Source of the DNA: Roseovarius mucosus DSM 17069
GTDB lineage: Bacteria; Pseudomonadota; Alphaproteobacteria; Rhodobacterales; Rhodobacteraceae
Direction: 5' to 3'
Length of the DNA: 64,000 bases
NCBI RefSeq assembly: GCF_000768555.3
Contig: NZ_KN293984.1
Location: 42,751-106,750 of the forward strand
The notes under the pieces are model-generated. The model searched no databases, was not told the DNA's origin, and saw only the letters and a program-made list of their open reading frames with translations. The position numbers and the translations under genes were made by a program. Numbering within the stretch: position 1 is the stretch's first letter; every line of letters begins with the position of its first letter. Positions 16,242 through 25,495 of this stretch are shown here, piece after piece.

Positions 16242-17018
16242 TTAGTGCGCCAACACGGTAAAGCCCTGCCGTTCGAAGGCTACGCGCGCCTGTGGTCCGC
16301 GCAGATAGGCGAGAAACTCTGCCTCGGCGGGCGTGTCACGGTTGGCAAGGTCGGCGACGGGATAAACGATGGGGGGGTGGCTGTTCTCGGGAAAGGTGCC
16401 GACGATGGTCACGCGCGCGTCGGCGGTTGCATCGGTGGCGTAGACGATGCCAAGCGGTGCCTCGCCGGTGGCGACAAAGGCGAGGGCCGCGCGCACATTG
16501 TCGGCCTGCGCGACCTGGGGCGCGACCGCCTCCCATAGCCCGAGGGATTGCAGCGCGGCCTTGCCATAAACGCCCGCCGGCACGCTCTCGACCAGCGCCA
16601 TGGCCAGCCGCCCGTCGCCAAGACGTGCCATCAGATCGAAATCGGGGCCAATTTCCACGGCCGGGGCATCGCCATGGGCCACCAGAACAAGGCGATTGCC
16701 CAAGAGGTCAAAGCGCGCGTCCAGCTCGATCAGCCCGTCCGCTTCGAGAACGTCCATCCAGTCGGGGCTGGCAGAGAGGAAGATGTCAGCAGGCGCGCCC
16801 TGCTGAATCTGGCGGGCGAGTGCGGAGGAGCCTGCGAGGGCGATAACCAGATCATGGCCGCTGGCCGCCTCAAAGCCTGTCTCGATCTCTGCCAAGGCGG
16901 TGGTGAGGCTGGAGGCGGCAAAAACGGTGATGGTTTCAGCGCGGGCCGTGCCGGGACACAGAAGGCCAAGACCAAGGGCGCAAGCGGCGGCGATATGCAG
17001 AGGATGCGAATGGGTCAC
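16242..17018 (-). CDS. modA: Molybdate ABC transporter substrate-binding protein
   Basis: This is a periplasmic binding protein. Starting from GTG at 17018 gives 258 aa, with a signal peptide ending in GTARA|ETITVFAASSL; the mature protein carries the ModA features FAASSLTTAL, LAGSSALARQIQQGAPADIFLSA and a PAGVYGKAAL segment. An upstream in-frame ATG at 17054 is possible but lies inside the candidate ModE box and lacks a ribosome-binding site, so GTG is preferred. Binds molybdate (or tungstate) for ModBC. Confidence 0.9.
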   Translation of the reverse strand: MTHSHPLHIAAACALGLGLLCPGTARAETITVFAASSLTTALAEIETGFEAASGHDLVIALAGSSALARQIQQGAPADIFLSASPDWMDVLEADGLIELDARFDLLGNRLVLVAHGDAPAVEIGPDFDLMARLGDGRLAMALVESVPAGVYGKAALQSLGLWEAVAPQVAQADNVRAALAFVATGEAPLGIVYATDATADARVTIVGTFPENSHPPIVYPVADLANRDTPAEAEFLAYLRGPQARVAFERQGFTVLAH

Positions 17019-17035
17019 GCCAGTTTCCAGGTCCT

Positions 17036-17057
17036 GATATAGTTCTGAAAACATATC
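17036..17057. promoter_or_regulatory. Candidate ModE-binding box upstream of modA
   Basis: GATATAGTT...AAC-ATATC forms an imperfect inverted repeat (17036-17044 against 17050-17057, one base bulged) between modE and modA. The alternating AT half-sites resemble the known mod-box half-site TATAT. It would let ModE repress modABC when molybdate is plentiful. The match was made by eye. Confidence 0.5.
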
Positions 17058-17083
17058 GCAAGAGGCAGGATCAGAGGCAAGCG

Positions 17084-17452
17084 TTATTTTCCGTCGGGAA
17101 TATCCCTAAGCATGGACTGGATTGCGTTGATCCGCGCCGCCCCGGCCTCGGCCATGATGTCTTCGAGTTTACGGTAATTGGCCAGCACCTCGGCACCGGT
17201 ATCGGTCAGGTAGGCACCGCCCCCCTTGGCCCCGCCACGACTCGATTCAACCAAAGGTTCGCGAAAGGCGGTGTTCATCGATTCCACCAGCATCCACGCG
17301 CGTTTATAGCTCATGGACATGCTGCGCCCGGCGGCGGCGATGGAGCCGGTATCACGGATACGTTCCAGGAGATCGGCCTTGCCGGGGCCCAGCATCGCGT
17401 CTTCGCCAAAGACGATGCGAATCCGGAGGCTGGGGGTGGCGGGCTGGGTCAT
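17084..17452 (-). CDS. modE: ModE-type molybdate regulator lacking the MOP domain
   Basis: This 122-aa protein is the N-terminal winged-HTH half of ModE only: KADLLERIRDTGSIAAAGRSMSMSYKRAWMLVESMN then the VESSRGGAKGGGAYLTDTG wing. There is no C-terminal molybdate-binding domain, as in many alphaproteobacterial short ModE proteins; ligand sensing may be indirect. It is encoded just upstream of modABC on the same strand, with the candidate box between. Confidence 0.85.
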   Translation of the reverse strand: MTQPATPSLRIRIVFGEDAMLGPGKADLLERIRDTGSIAAAGRSMSMSYKRAWMLVESMNTAFREPLVESSRGGAKGGGAYLTDTGAEVLANYRKLEDIMAEAGAARINAIQSMLRDIPDGK

Positions 17453-17508
17453 GGCCGGGTTATGCCAAGGCGCGTTCGGTCACGCAAGATATATCGGATA
17501 CTCTCAAG

Positions 17509-18720
17509 TCAGCCGACAGAGGCCTGAAGATCGAAGATCGGCAACAGGATCGCCAGCACGATCACCAGTACGAGCGCGCCCACGATCATCATCAATAGCG
17601 GGTCGATCAGGGCCGAGACACGCTTGCGCTCGTTGGTGAGCCAGGTTTCGACCAGCACCGCCGCGCGTTCGGTCATGCGGCCAAGGCGGGCGGATTTCTC
17701 GCCTGCGTCAATGAGTTGGCGGCAGACGGGTGGAATAAGGCTCATGCGGGTGAGACCCTGACTGAGGCTCTCGCCCGAGCGCACCGCCTCGGCCAGATCG
17801 AGCGCTTCGGCGCGAAAGCGGCGGATCACCAGCACATCGCTGGCAGAGGTCACGGCATCGACCACGGTCTGGCGGCTGGAAATCACCAGCGCCAGCGTGC
17901 GCAGATATTGCGCCGCCGCCGAGAGACGCAGAAGCCGGCCAATGACCGGCAGCGAGAGGGCAATGCCATGCCAGCGGTCACGCACAGACGGCACGCGCAG
18001 GGCAAAGACAAGGCCGGTGATGCTGGCGGCAATGCCGATGGCGAGGGCAATCCAATGCGCCTGAATCCAGTCGCTGATCGCCATGACCACCTGTGTCAGT
18101 GGCGGCAATTCGCGACCAGAGACCGCGAACATCGCGGCAATCTCGGGGGCGACGTTGACCATCAGGATGCCGCAGACCAAGAGCGACACGGCAGCCACGA
18201 AGGCCGGGTAGATCAGGGCGGTGGCCAGTTGCGCGCGGTCGGCACCGACGGTTTCGAGATATTCGGCCAGCCCCTCGAACACCGCGGCCACATCGCCCGA
18301 TGTTTCGCCCGCGCGCACCGCCGCGATGTAGAAACGGGGAAAGCCCGCGTTGGCCTTGTCGAGCGAGACCGAAAGCGGCTGGCCATCCATGAGCGCCGCC
18401 TTGGCCTCGGCTGCGGCGGCCTCGATCACCGGCGAGGTGCCGGAGGAGCGTATGGTTTCGAGCGCCATTTCGGCAGACAGGTCCGAGGACAGGAGCACCG
18501 CCATCTGGCGGGTGAAAACCGCGCGCATATCGGCGTTGAGCCGGGTGCGGCGGCTGCGCGCGAGCGTGAGACCGCCCCCCTGACGCTTGGCGATAATGTC
18601 CTCGGCAAAGAGGCCCTGACCGCGCAGGATGTCGGCGGCCTGTGCCTCGCTCTCGGCCACGAGGGTGCCGCGTTTGCGCTGACCTTCGGCATTGAAGGCG
18701 GTGTAGGCAAAGGCCCTCAC
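17509..18720 (-). CDS. gspF: Type II secretion inner-membrane platform protein GspF
   Basis: This 403-aa protein has the two repeated T2SSF domains (about residues 70-190 and 270-395) and three membrane helices near 165-190, 215-240 and 370-398. The N-terminus (MRAFAYTAFNAEGQRKRGTL) is typical of GspF. It anchors the GspE ATPase and pseudopilus assembly. Its start overlaps the gspE stop by four bases. Confidence 0.95.
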   Translation of the reverse strand: MRAFAYTAFNAEGQRKRGTLVAESEAQAADILRGQGLFAEDIIAKRQGGGLTLARSRRTRLNADMRAVFTRQMAVLLSSDLSAEMALETIRSSGTSPVIEAAAAEAKAALMDGQPLSVSLDKANAGFPRFYIAAVRAGETSGDVAAVFEGLAEYLETVGADRAQLATALIYPAFVAAVSLLVCGILMVNVAPEIAAMFAVSGRELPPLTQVVMAISDWIQAHWIALAIGIAASITGLVFALRVPSVRDRWHGIALSLPVIGRLLRLSAAAQYLRTLALVISSRQTVVDAVTSASDVLVIRRFRAEALDLAEAVRSGESLSQGLTRMSLIPPVCRQLIDAGEKSARLGRMTERAAVLVETWLTNERKRVSALIDPLLMMIVGALVLVIVLAILLPIFDLQASVG

Positions 18721-20171
18721 AGCGCGTCGCCCACCACGCGCAGCGCCTCGGCAAGGCTGGTTTTGCCCGCCGCCACCTGATGCAGCGATTGGCCAAAGAG
18801 GGTCTGATCGGGGGCGAGCGCCACGCGCTTCATCTCCATTTCCGACTGGCCCTTGTCGATGGCGGCGCGCAGGGCTTCGGACACTTCGAGGATTTCGAAC
18901 ACGCCAACGCGCCCCGCATAGCCGGTGCCATTGCAGGAGGAGCAGCCGACAGGGTGGTGGATCGTATCGGGGATCACCATGCCTGCGGCTGCAAAATGCG
19001 CGGCCTCATCGGCGGTGGGGGGGGCTGCGCGACGGCAGGTGGTACAGAGCTGACGCAAGAGGCGTTGGGCGATGACGCCCCGCAGGGTGGCGGCGATGAG
19101 AAAGTCATCCAGCCCCAGATCGCGCAGACGCACCACCGCGCCGACAGAGCCATTGGCGTGCAGCGAGGAAAACACCAAGTGCCCGGTAAGCGACGCCTGA
19201 GCGGCGACGCTGGCGGTTTCCTGATCGCGGATTTCGCCCACGAGGATGATGTCGGGGTCCTGACGCAGCGCCGCGCGCAGTCCAGCGGCAAAGGTCATGC
19301 CGATTTCGGCGTTGATCTGGCTCTGACTGATGCCGGGCAGATCGTATTCGATCGGGTCCTCGGCGGTGAGGATGTTGCGGATCTCGTCATTGGCGAGTTG
19401 CAGGAGCGAATAGAGCGTCGTCGTCTTGCCTGAGCCGGTGGGGCCGGTGGCAAGGATGATGCCATTGGGCCGCGCCGCCATACGCTCCAGCACCTCGATC
19501 TGATCGGCGCGCAGGCCAAGTTGATCCAGCGGCATGAGACCGGCAGAGCGGTCGAGCACCCGCATCACCACCCGTTCGCCATAGTTTCCGGGCAGGGTCG
19601 AGACACGCACGTCGATGGCGCGCCCGCCCAAGCGCAGCGAGATATGCCCATCCTGCGGCAGCCGGGTTTCGGAAATATCGAGGCCCGCCATCACCTTGAG
19701 CCGCGACACCACGCGGCGCACCGGCAGATCCTGACGGTCGAGGACCGATTGCAACATGCCGTCCACGCGCATCCGCGCGCGCAGGCCATTCTCATGCGGC
19801 TCGACATGCAGGTCAGAGGCCCCGGCGCGCACGGCGCGGCGCAAGAGCTGATTGACGAGCTGGATCACGGGCGCTTCTTCGCCGTCTTCAAGCAAGTCGC
19901 GCGGGCCACGGCCGCCGCCTGCCCCTTCTTCGAGATCAAAGGCCAGATCGTCTGTGCCGGTCTCGGCGCTGGTGCCGTCCTGATAGAGCACGGCGAGTCG
20001 CGCCTGAAACGCCTCGGAGGAAAGCTGTTCTGTTTCGAGCGGCTGGCCAGCCCGCCTGCGCGCCTCGCGCAGGCCGAGGGCCGTGGCACCGGGACCGATC
20101 AAAAGCCGCGCCCCTTCGATCAGAACCTGTTGATCGCGCGCGAGCGTAAAGGGCAAGAGCTGCGCGGTCAT
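18717..20171 (-). CDS. gspE: Type II secretion ATPase GspE
   Basis: This 484-aa secretion ATPase has the Walker A ATGPTGSGKTT, the Asp and His boxes (DPDIILVGEIRDQETA, GHLVFSSLHAN) and the zinc-binding tetracysteine (CTTC near 400 and CSSC near 435) characteristic of GspE. It powers pseudopilus growth at the inner membrane with GspF and GspL. It starts three bases after gspD and is coupled to gspF. Confidence 0.96.
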   Translation of the reverse strand: MTAQLLPFTLARDQQVLIEGARLLIGPGATALGLREARRRAGQPLETEQLSSEAFQARLAVLYQDGTSAETGTDDLAFDLEEGAGGGRGPRDLLEDGEEAPVIQLVNQLLRRAVRAGASDLHVEPHENGLRARMRVDGMLQSVLDRQDLPVRRVVSRLKVMAGLDISETRLPQDGHISLRLGGRAIDVRVSTLPGNYGERVVMRVLDRSAGLMPLDQLGLRADQIEVLERMAARPNGIILATGPTGSGKTTTLYSLLQLANDEIRNILTAEDPIEYDLPGISQSQINAEIGMTFAAGLRAALRQDPDIILVGEIRDQETASVAAQASLTGHLVFSSLHANGSVGAVVRLRDLGLDDFLIAATLRGVIAQRLLRQLCTTCRRAAPPTADEAAHFAAAGMVIPDTIHHPVGCSSCNGTGYAGRVGVFEILEVSEALRAAIDKGQSEMEMKRVALAPDQTLFGQSLHQVAAGKTSLAEALRVVGDAL

Positions 20172-20174
20172 GTT

Positions 20175-22124
20175 CTATCTGTCCGCGAATTTGAGCGCCG
20201 AGGGCAACGGGGGAAAGCGGCGGCTGCGCGCCGCCCCGTCGATGAACTTGGCATCGAACGGCTGGTTGAGGTCGGCCCCATCAAACGGAAAGCTGGAGTC
20301 CGGGACACGCGGGTAGGTGCCATCGTCCACGGGGGCGATATATTCGGCGGCGCGCTTGGCCTCGCGGGCCAGACGCTTGGTCAGTTCGCGCGCCTCTTCA
20401 TCACTGGACAGGATACGCGGGCGCAGCATCACCAAGAGGATGCGCTGGTTCTGATTGGTCGAGCGTCCCTTGAAGAGCCGCCCGAGAAGCGGCAGTTCGC
20501 TGAGACCCGGCACGCGTTGGTTGACCGAGCCAGAGCCATTTTCCAAGAGCCCGCCCAGCATGATGACATGCCCGTCGCGCACCAGCACGTTGGTCGAGAG
20601 TTCACGTTTGGAGGTGATCTCGCCCCCTGCCGCCGAGGCGGCATTGGTGAGGTTCGACACCTCTTGGTTGATCTCAAGGCGCACAGTGTTGTCGCGGGTG
20701 ATCTGCGGCGTGACGGTCAGGGTCAGACCCACGTCCTGCCGCTGGATGGTCTGAAAGGGCTGTTGCGGCACGGCGCTATCGCCCACGGTGGAGAAACTGC
20801 CGGTCACGAAAGGCACATTCTGCGCGACGATGATTTCCGCCTCACGATTGTTGAGCGTGAGAATGGAGGGGGTCGAGAGCAGTTTGGTCGAGCTTTTGGA
20901 GGCAAGCGCCGCGAGAAAACCGCCGATGCCGCTCTTGTCAAAGGCCGCGATGCTGCCGCCGGTGCCGCCGCCTTGCGGGGGATTGCCCGCAAGCACCGTG
21001 CTGACAAGGCTGGTCAGGGTGGGACGGCCCTGAATGGCAAATTCGACACCGCCCACGGTGGCCCCGTCGATGACGCCGCCGAACTGGAAGGAGAGGTCGG
21101 AAAAGCTCTCGACCGAAAGCTCGAAAATCACGGCCTCGATCAAAACCTGATCGGGGCGTTGATCCAAGCCCAGAACCGCATTGGTGATCGAAGCAATCCG
21201 GTCCGTAGGTGCGGTGATGATGAGCGCGTTCTGCTGTTCCTCGGCAACGATGGTGATGCCGCCGGGGGCTGACGCCGCGGGCGCGCTTCCGTCCGCCGGG
21301 GCCTCTGGCGCGCCGAAACTCTGGCGGATCACATTGGCCAGATCGGCGGCATTGGCATAGTTGAGATGCACCACCTCAGTTGCGATGCTGCGCTGCGGCT
21401 TGTCGAGTTCGGACACCACATCGCGCACACGGTCGCGGAATTCCGGCGTGCCCGACACGATGAGCGCGTTGGAACGCGGATCGGCCGACAGGCTGGAGCC
21501 CTGAGGGGTAATCGACAACGCGTTGATGACGCCGAGCATTTCGGCGGCCTTGCCATTGCGCAGGGGGATGGTTTCAATCGCGTTGCGGCTGGGCGTGTCG
21601 AGCCGGTCGACAAGCTGCACGATGCGTTGGAAATTCTCGCGACGGTCCGAGAGGATCATCAGCCCCGAATCCGGCACGGTCGACAGCACCGCTTCGGCGG
21701 GCAAGAGGGGGCGGATCACCTCTGCGACCTCATCGACGGCGCTGTTGCGCACGGGGATCACCCGTGTCTCGAAATCGCCGCCCAGCCGCGCGCGCGCATC
21801 CCCCGGCGCCAATTCGCGGGCAAGGTCGATGGGCACGATCCGGTCGGTTTCAGCACCTTCGACAATCGTCAGACGGTTGAGTTCGAGGACGTTGAGGAAA
21901 ATCTCGTAGATGGCGGAGGGTGTCACCTGATTGGGCGCAACCACGGTCACGGTGCCCTGCACCCGTTCGTCAAGAATGAAATTGCGCCCTGTGGATTGCG
22001 CAACGATCTGGACGAAATCGCGCAGGCTGGCATCGCGCAGATCAAGCGAGACCTGCGCCACCGACAGGCCGGGCCAAGCGCAGCAGAGCATCGCCACAAG
22101 GGCCAGACGTTTAAAAAATTGCAT
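20175..22124 (-). CDS. gspD: Type II secretion outer-membrane secretin GspD
   Basis: This 649-aa secretin carries a signal peptide (to about residue 23), an N0 domain (VSLDLRDASLRDFVQIVAQSTGRNFILD), N1-N3 repeats, and the C-terminal secretin barrel with the VPFVTGSF segment and the TIQRQDVGLTLTVTPQI signature. It forms the outer-membrane gate for folded periplasmic proteins. First gene of gspDEF; the divergent lipoprotein gene at 22379 may encode its pilotin. Confidence 0.96.
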   Translation of the reverse strand: MQFFKRLALVAMLCCAWPGLSVAQVSLDLRDASLRDFVQIVAQSTGRNFILDERVQGTVTVVAPNQVTPSAIYEIFLNVLELNRLTIVEGAETDRIVPIDLARELAPGDARARLGGDFETRVIPVRNSAVDEVAEVIRPLLPAEAVLSTVPDSGLMILSDRRENFQRIVQLVDRLDTPSRNAIETIPLRNGKAAEMLGVINALSITPQGSSLSADPRSNALIVSGTPEFRDRVRDVVSELDKPQRSIATEVVHLNYANAADLANVIRQSFGAPEAPADGSAPAASAPGGITIVAEEQQNALIITAPTDRIASITNAVLGLDQRPDQVLIEAVIFELSVESFSDLSFQFGGVIDGATVGGVEFAIQGRPTLTSLVSTVLAGNPPQGGGTGGSIAAFDKSGIGGFLAALASKSSTKLLSTPSILTLNNREAEIIVAQNVPFVTGSFSTVGDSAVPQQPFQTIQRQDVGLTLTVTPQITRDNTVRLEINQEVSNLTNAASAAGGEITSKRELSTNVLVRDGHVIMLGGLLENGSGSVNQRVPGLSELPLLGRLFKGRSTNQNQRILLVMLRPRILSSDEEARELTKRLAREAKRAAEYIAPVDDGTYPRVPDSSFPFDGADLNQPFDAKFIDGAARSRRFPPLPSALKFADR

Positions 22125-22378
22125 ATGTATAATTCAGGAACATCATTGGGTGATATCTCCTGCCTTTTCATGACTGCCTCAGGCCACCACTGCTCTGACC
22201 GGCGGTTTGGACCTCTGTGGTCAGACTACCCGATTTGATGTGTCGTTTCCATTGGAAAGACGGGCTGACGCAGGAATGTCCCAAAGCGTGTTTTTTTAGG
22301 CAATTCACGGATTTTTCATGGCTCGCACCGCATGGGGCATGGTAGGTTCCTGACCAAAAGGGCAGGAGCAGTTCACCA
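22125..22378. promoter_or_regulatory. Divergent promoter region of gspDEF and a lipoprotein gene
   Basis: These 254 bases separate two divergent genes and must contain both promoters. A 7-bp inverted repeat (TCTGACC at 22194-22200, GGTCAGA at 22219-22225) could be an operator. No confident -10/-35 elements by eye. Confidence 0.4.
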
Positions 22379-22903
22379 ATGCCGATTTCAAACAAGCCTT
22401 TGCTATGTCTGGCAGTTCTCATGGCGCTCGCAGGCTGTGAACCGGGTACGATCAGCGAAGGCGCGGATTTTCAGCGCAAATACAGCTCTGCACGCAAGGC
22501 GCTGGAGCAGGGCAATTATGACAGTGCCATTCGCAGTTATGCGGCGTTGATCCAGACAGCGGGGCCGCTTGAGCCGCGTCTCAGGCTGGAATACGCCCAC
22601 GCCCTCTTGCGGGCGAGCCGCTATGACGAGGCGGCACAAGTGGCCGGCGCGCTGGCGGCAGGCAGCAAAGGCAGCGACCGCGCGGCGGCGCTGGCGGTGA
22701 GCGGCACGGCGCAGCACGAAAGCGCCTTGGCGGACCTCGGCGCGGGGCGCACGGGGGCCGCGACCGTGGCCAAGCTGCGCGCAGCCGATGCCGCGCTCAA
22801 GGAGATGCTGGCGATTGACGACAGCCTTGATCCGCTGGGGGCCATGGCCAGCCGCCGGGCGGATATTGCCCGGGACCTCAAGCGTTTGGGGGCAGGCGGT
22901 TAG
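22379..22903 (+). CDS. TPR-like outer-membrane lipoprotein (possible secretin pilotin)
   Basis: This 174-aa protein has a lipoprotein signal peptide ending at a lipobox LAGC (Cys20) followed by Glu, which favours outer-membrane sorting. The mature part holds TPR-like helix pairs (ARKALEQGNYDSAIRSYAAL, LEYAHALLRASRYDEAAQVA). It is divergent from gspD and lies inside the T2SS locus. Secretin pilotins of the PilF/PilW type are TPR lipoproteins, so a role in GspD targeting or assembly is a reasonable inference; it could equally be an unrelated envelope lipoprotein. Confidence 0.65.
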   Translation: MPISNKPLLCLAVLMALAGCEPGTISEGADFQRKYSSARKALEQGNYDSAIRSYAALIQTAGPLEPRLRLEYAHALLRASRYDEAAQVAGALAAGSKGSDRAAALAVSGTAQHESALADLGAGRTGAATVAKLRAADAALKEMLAIDDSLDPLGAMASRRADIARDLKRLGAGG

Positions 22904-22933
22904 GGCGTGTTGCGCTCACTCGAAACCGCACCC

Positions 22934-22995
22934 GTCCCGGGCTTGACCCGGGACCCCGCCAAGGCAGCGTGGAGGCCCCGGGTCAGGCCCGGGGC
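22934..22995. repeat. Tandem palindromic (REP-like) element between convergent genes
   Basis: Two perfect 8-bp-stem hairpins lie in tandem: GTCCCGGG/CCCGGGAC at 22934-22954 and GCCCCGGG/CCCGGGGC at 22975-22995, both with 5-base loops. They sit between the convergent lipoprotein gene and gspN. The CCCGGGCTTGACCCGGGA type of palindrome is a repeated intergenic element in many alphaproteobacteria; here it may terminate transcription in both directions. Confidence 0.7.
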
Positions 22996-23018
22996 GATGT
23001 GACGAAGATAAAGACCTA

Positions 23019-23783
23019 TCAGAAGAGCGGCCAACCTGCGCCAAGGTCGATATCGCGGGTGATCTGCCAACCGTTGTCCACTGCCTCGCCGGACTGATCC
23101 AAGGCGCGCAGCCAGCCCACCGGCAGCTCGCCCACGGGGTCAATGCGCAGGTCAAGCTGTGCCATGGGATCGCCAAACCGCCCAGAGAGCGTGCCGCGCG
23201 CGTGGATCACGTCGCCGGTGAGAGAAAAGGGCGCGCGCCATGTGCCGGCATCCGACGTCAGAACCGCCTCGGCCGTGCCAATCTCTACGCCATTGATCCG
23301 CGCGCCGGACCAATCGATGACGGCGCCGAGCCGTGTCAAGCGCCGGTCCGGCAGGGTCAGATCCGCGCTTAGCCCCTCTGCCAGAACCCGTCCGCCAAGG
23401 GGCCAGCCGTCGATGAGCGCGGGCCAATCGCCGAGCAGGATGTCCAATCGCCCGCCGCGAAGCTCTGCCTGATCGAGCGCAAGGGGGAGCGTAAGCGCCC
23501 CCTGCCCCGACAGCCCCGGTCCGGACAGCGCGACGAACCAGCGCCCGCCCAGACCCTCGACCTGGTCAAAACGCCAGGTCACATCGCCCGCGACCGGCCA
23601 AGGCAGCATTTGCAGGCCCCGCCGCTGACCACGCCAGAGCGAAGAGTGATCCTCGGCCCCAGCGAGCCAGTCGGGCACCAGCCCCGGTGCCGCGCTGCGC
23701 AGGTGGGTCAAGCGCCCTTCGCTGAGTGCAGCCAGCGCAAGGCCAAGAACGAGGCCCAGAAGGATCAAAAGCAGACGTTTCAT
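23019..23783 (-). CDS. gspN: Type II secretion protein GspN
   Basis: This 254-aa protein has a single N-terminal membrane anchor (MKRLLLILLGLVLGLALAAL) and a periplasmic beta-rich domain with repeated WRG/GWPLGG motifs seen in GspN. Role in the T2SS is poorly defined. It overlaps the gspM stop by four bases and ends the gspG-N operon. Confidence 0.85.
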   Translation of the reverse strand: MKRLLLILLGLVLGLALAALSEGRLTHLRSAAPGLVPDWLAGAEDHSSLWRGQRRGLQMLPWPVAGDVTWRFDQVEGLGGRWFVALSGPGLSGQGALTLPLALDQAELRGGRLDILLGDWPALIDGWPLGGRVLAEGLSADLTLPDRRLTRLGAVIDWSGARINGVEIGTAEAVLTSDAGTWRAPFSLTGDVIHARGTLSGRFGDPMAQLDLRIDPVGELPVGWLRALDQSGEAVDNGWQITRDIDLGAGWPLF

Positions 23784-24295
23784 TGCAGCGGCACCAGACG
23801 CAGATCGGCGGCCACCACATCGGTGCGCGCGCCGCGTTCAAAGGTAAAACCCGCCAGATCATAGCCCCATGTATCGTTCTGCGCGGTCAGCCATTCGGCC
23901 AACTGCGTAAAGCGCACCGCGTCGAACCGCAGGGTGATGCCGCCGTCTGCCGCGTTGGCCAGTTCGGTGGCCGCTTCGCGCAGGCGCGCATCGCGCAGGC
24001 TGGCCTCGATCCCGCTGATGCCGATGGGGCTGGTGGCGCGCGTCACTTGGGGCCGCTGGCCGGCGTCCCGCGCCAGCGTGGCAAACTGCACCGCCTGATC
24101 GGCCACCCAGAGTTCGGTCGCGCGCGCCTCGGCCACGGCGGCGCGGGCCGCCTCGCGCGATTGGGCCAGAGGCAGGGCGATGCCATAGACCGCGCCAACC
24201 GGCAGCGCGATGAGTGCCAATACCGCGACGAGCCAGCGTTCGCGGCGGCTGAGCCCCAGCAGAAAGCCGGTCAATCTGTCCATCAGGGCGCTCAT
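23780..24295 (-). CDS. gspM: Type II secretion protein GspM
   Basis: This 171-aa inner-membrane protein has a short cytoplasmic N-terminus, one membrane helix (about residues 20-40) and a periplasmic ferredoxin-like domain. It pairs with GspL in the assembly platform. Four-base overlaps with gspL and gspN indicate translational coupling. Confidence 0.88.
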   Translation of the reverse strand: MSALMDRLTGFLLGLSRRERWLVAVLALIALPVGAVYGIALPLAQSREAARAAVAEARATELWVADQAVQFATLARDAGQRPQVTRATSPIGISGIEASLRDARLREAATELANAADGGITLRFDAVRFTQLAEWLTAQNDTWGYDLAGFTFERGARTDVVAADLRLVPLQ

Positions 24296-25495
24296 CGCTT
24301 GGGTCCGCCTTCGGTTACGGCCATGGCGAGCACCGCCTCGACGCCGGTATTCTCGCGGGTGACGGATTGGGCGACACGCGCCTCCGCGCCAGCATTGCGC
24401 AGGTCACTGACGAGCGCATCGAGCGCCGCGAAGTCGCTGATCTGCAGGTCGATCACCAGCCCCGCGCCGGGTTGATAGCTGACTCGCGTGATGGTGGTTT
24501 CGTGATTGGCCATCACCGCCCCGGCGCGGCGCAGCACATCGAGCGGGCGCGCCTCGGACTCGACTTCAGAGCTGGCGTTGCGGGCGCGGTCCATGACCTG
24601 TGCGACCTGACTGCGGATGTCGAGAATGGGGCCAGTGGGGATCATCACCTGCCGCAGGATGCGTTCGGCGTTCTGGCGATAGGCCAATCCTTGTGCATCG
24701 AGGGCGCGGGTTTCGATCATCGTGGCGGCGATCCAGCCGACAAGACCAAGCATCGCCAGTGCCAGAGGCAGGCGCAGGCGGCTGAGGGTGCGGCGCATTT
24801 CGGCGCGCTCGGCGCCCGGGTCGCGGGCGAGATCGAGCGCGAGTTCGTTATGGGCAAAGCGGGTGGGCGCGGCCACGCCATGCGCCGCGAGATCGCCGGG
24901 ATCGGCGCAGATCGGCAGGTTCAGCCCCGCGAGAAGCGCATCAATCGCGGGTTGTTCGGGGCCTTGGCGCAGGATGGCGCGGGGGGCCGCCCGCGCGCGC
25001 GGCCTCTTGCAGCAGGGCAAGGGCCAGATCCGGTTCGGCGCCAAAGCCGTCCTCGGGGCCAAGGCGGGCGATGACGGCGGTCTCGGTTGTCTCGATCACC
25101 CAGAGATCGGGGGCCGCCGGCAGGCAGAGGTAATCCGGCAGCACCGCGCGGCACAGCGGGGCAAAGAGCCCGAGCGCATGCAGCCAGTCGCGCCGGTCGC
25201 CCGCATCGGTCAGCAAGAGGCGCGTCCATTGGTCGGGGGTGGCCCCAAGCCGTGCGGGGCGAATATCGAGCCCCGTCTCGGTGCCGCCATAGGCATCGCG
25301 CAACTGGCGGCGGGCCACGCGGTCACGGGCCTGCCCCTTGAGCGCGGTCGGCAGATCGAGCGGCACCAGCGGCGCGGCCATCCCCGGCACCGAGGCCACG
25401 AAAGGCCCGCGCGGCGGCGGCACATCGCCGGTCAGGTCATGGACCGGCAAGGGCGCTGTCGTGCCGCGCGATTTTCGGGTGAGGGTCAGGGTCAT
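24292..25495 (-). pseudogene. gspL: gspL interrupted by a frameshift
   Basis: Two overlapping frames together make one GspL. The 5' part (25495 down to about 24985) encodes the cytoplasmic actin-like domain up to LALALLQEAARAGG. The 3' part encodes RAILRQGPEQPAIDALL, a membrane helix and the periplasmic domain. The frames join if one base is removed from the run of six G at 24981-24986 (plus strand), giving about 400 aa, normal for GspL. Four-base overlaps with gspK and gspM at both ends argue that the gene was recently intact. Sequencing error, slippage variation or true inactivation are all possible. GspL links the GspE ATPase to the membrane platform, so a true lesion would disable secretion. 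Confidence 0.85.

Noticed and set aside
19521-21272. 583-codon plus-strand frame opposite gspE/gspD
   Set aside because: Antisense to two unmistakable secretion genes.
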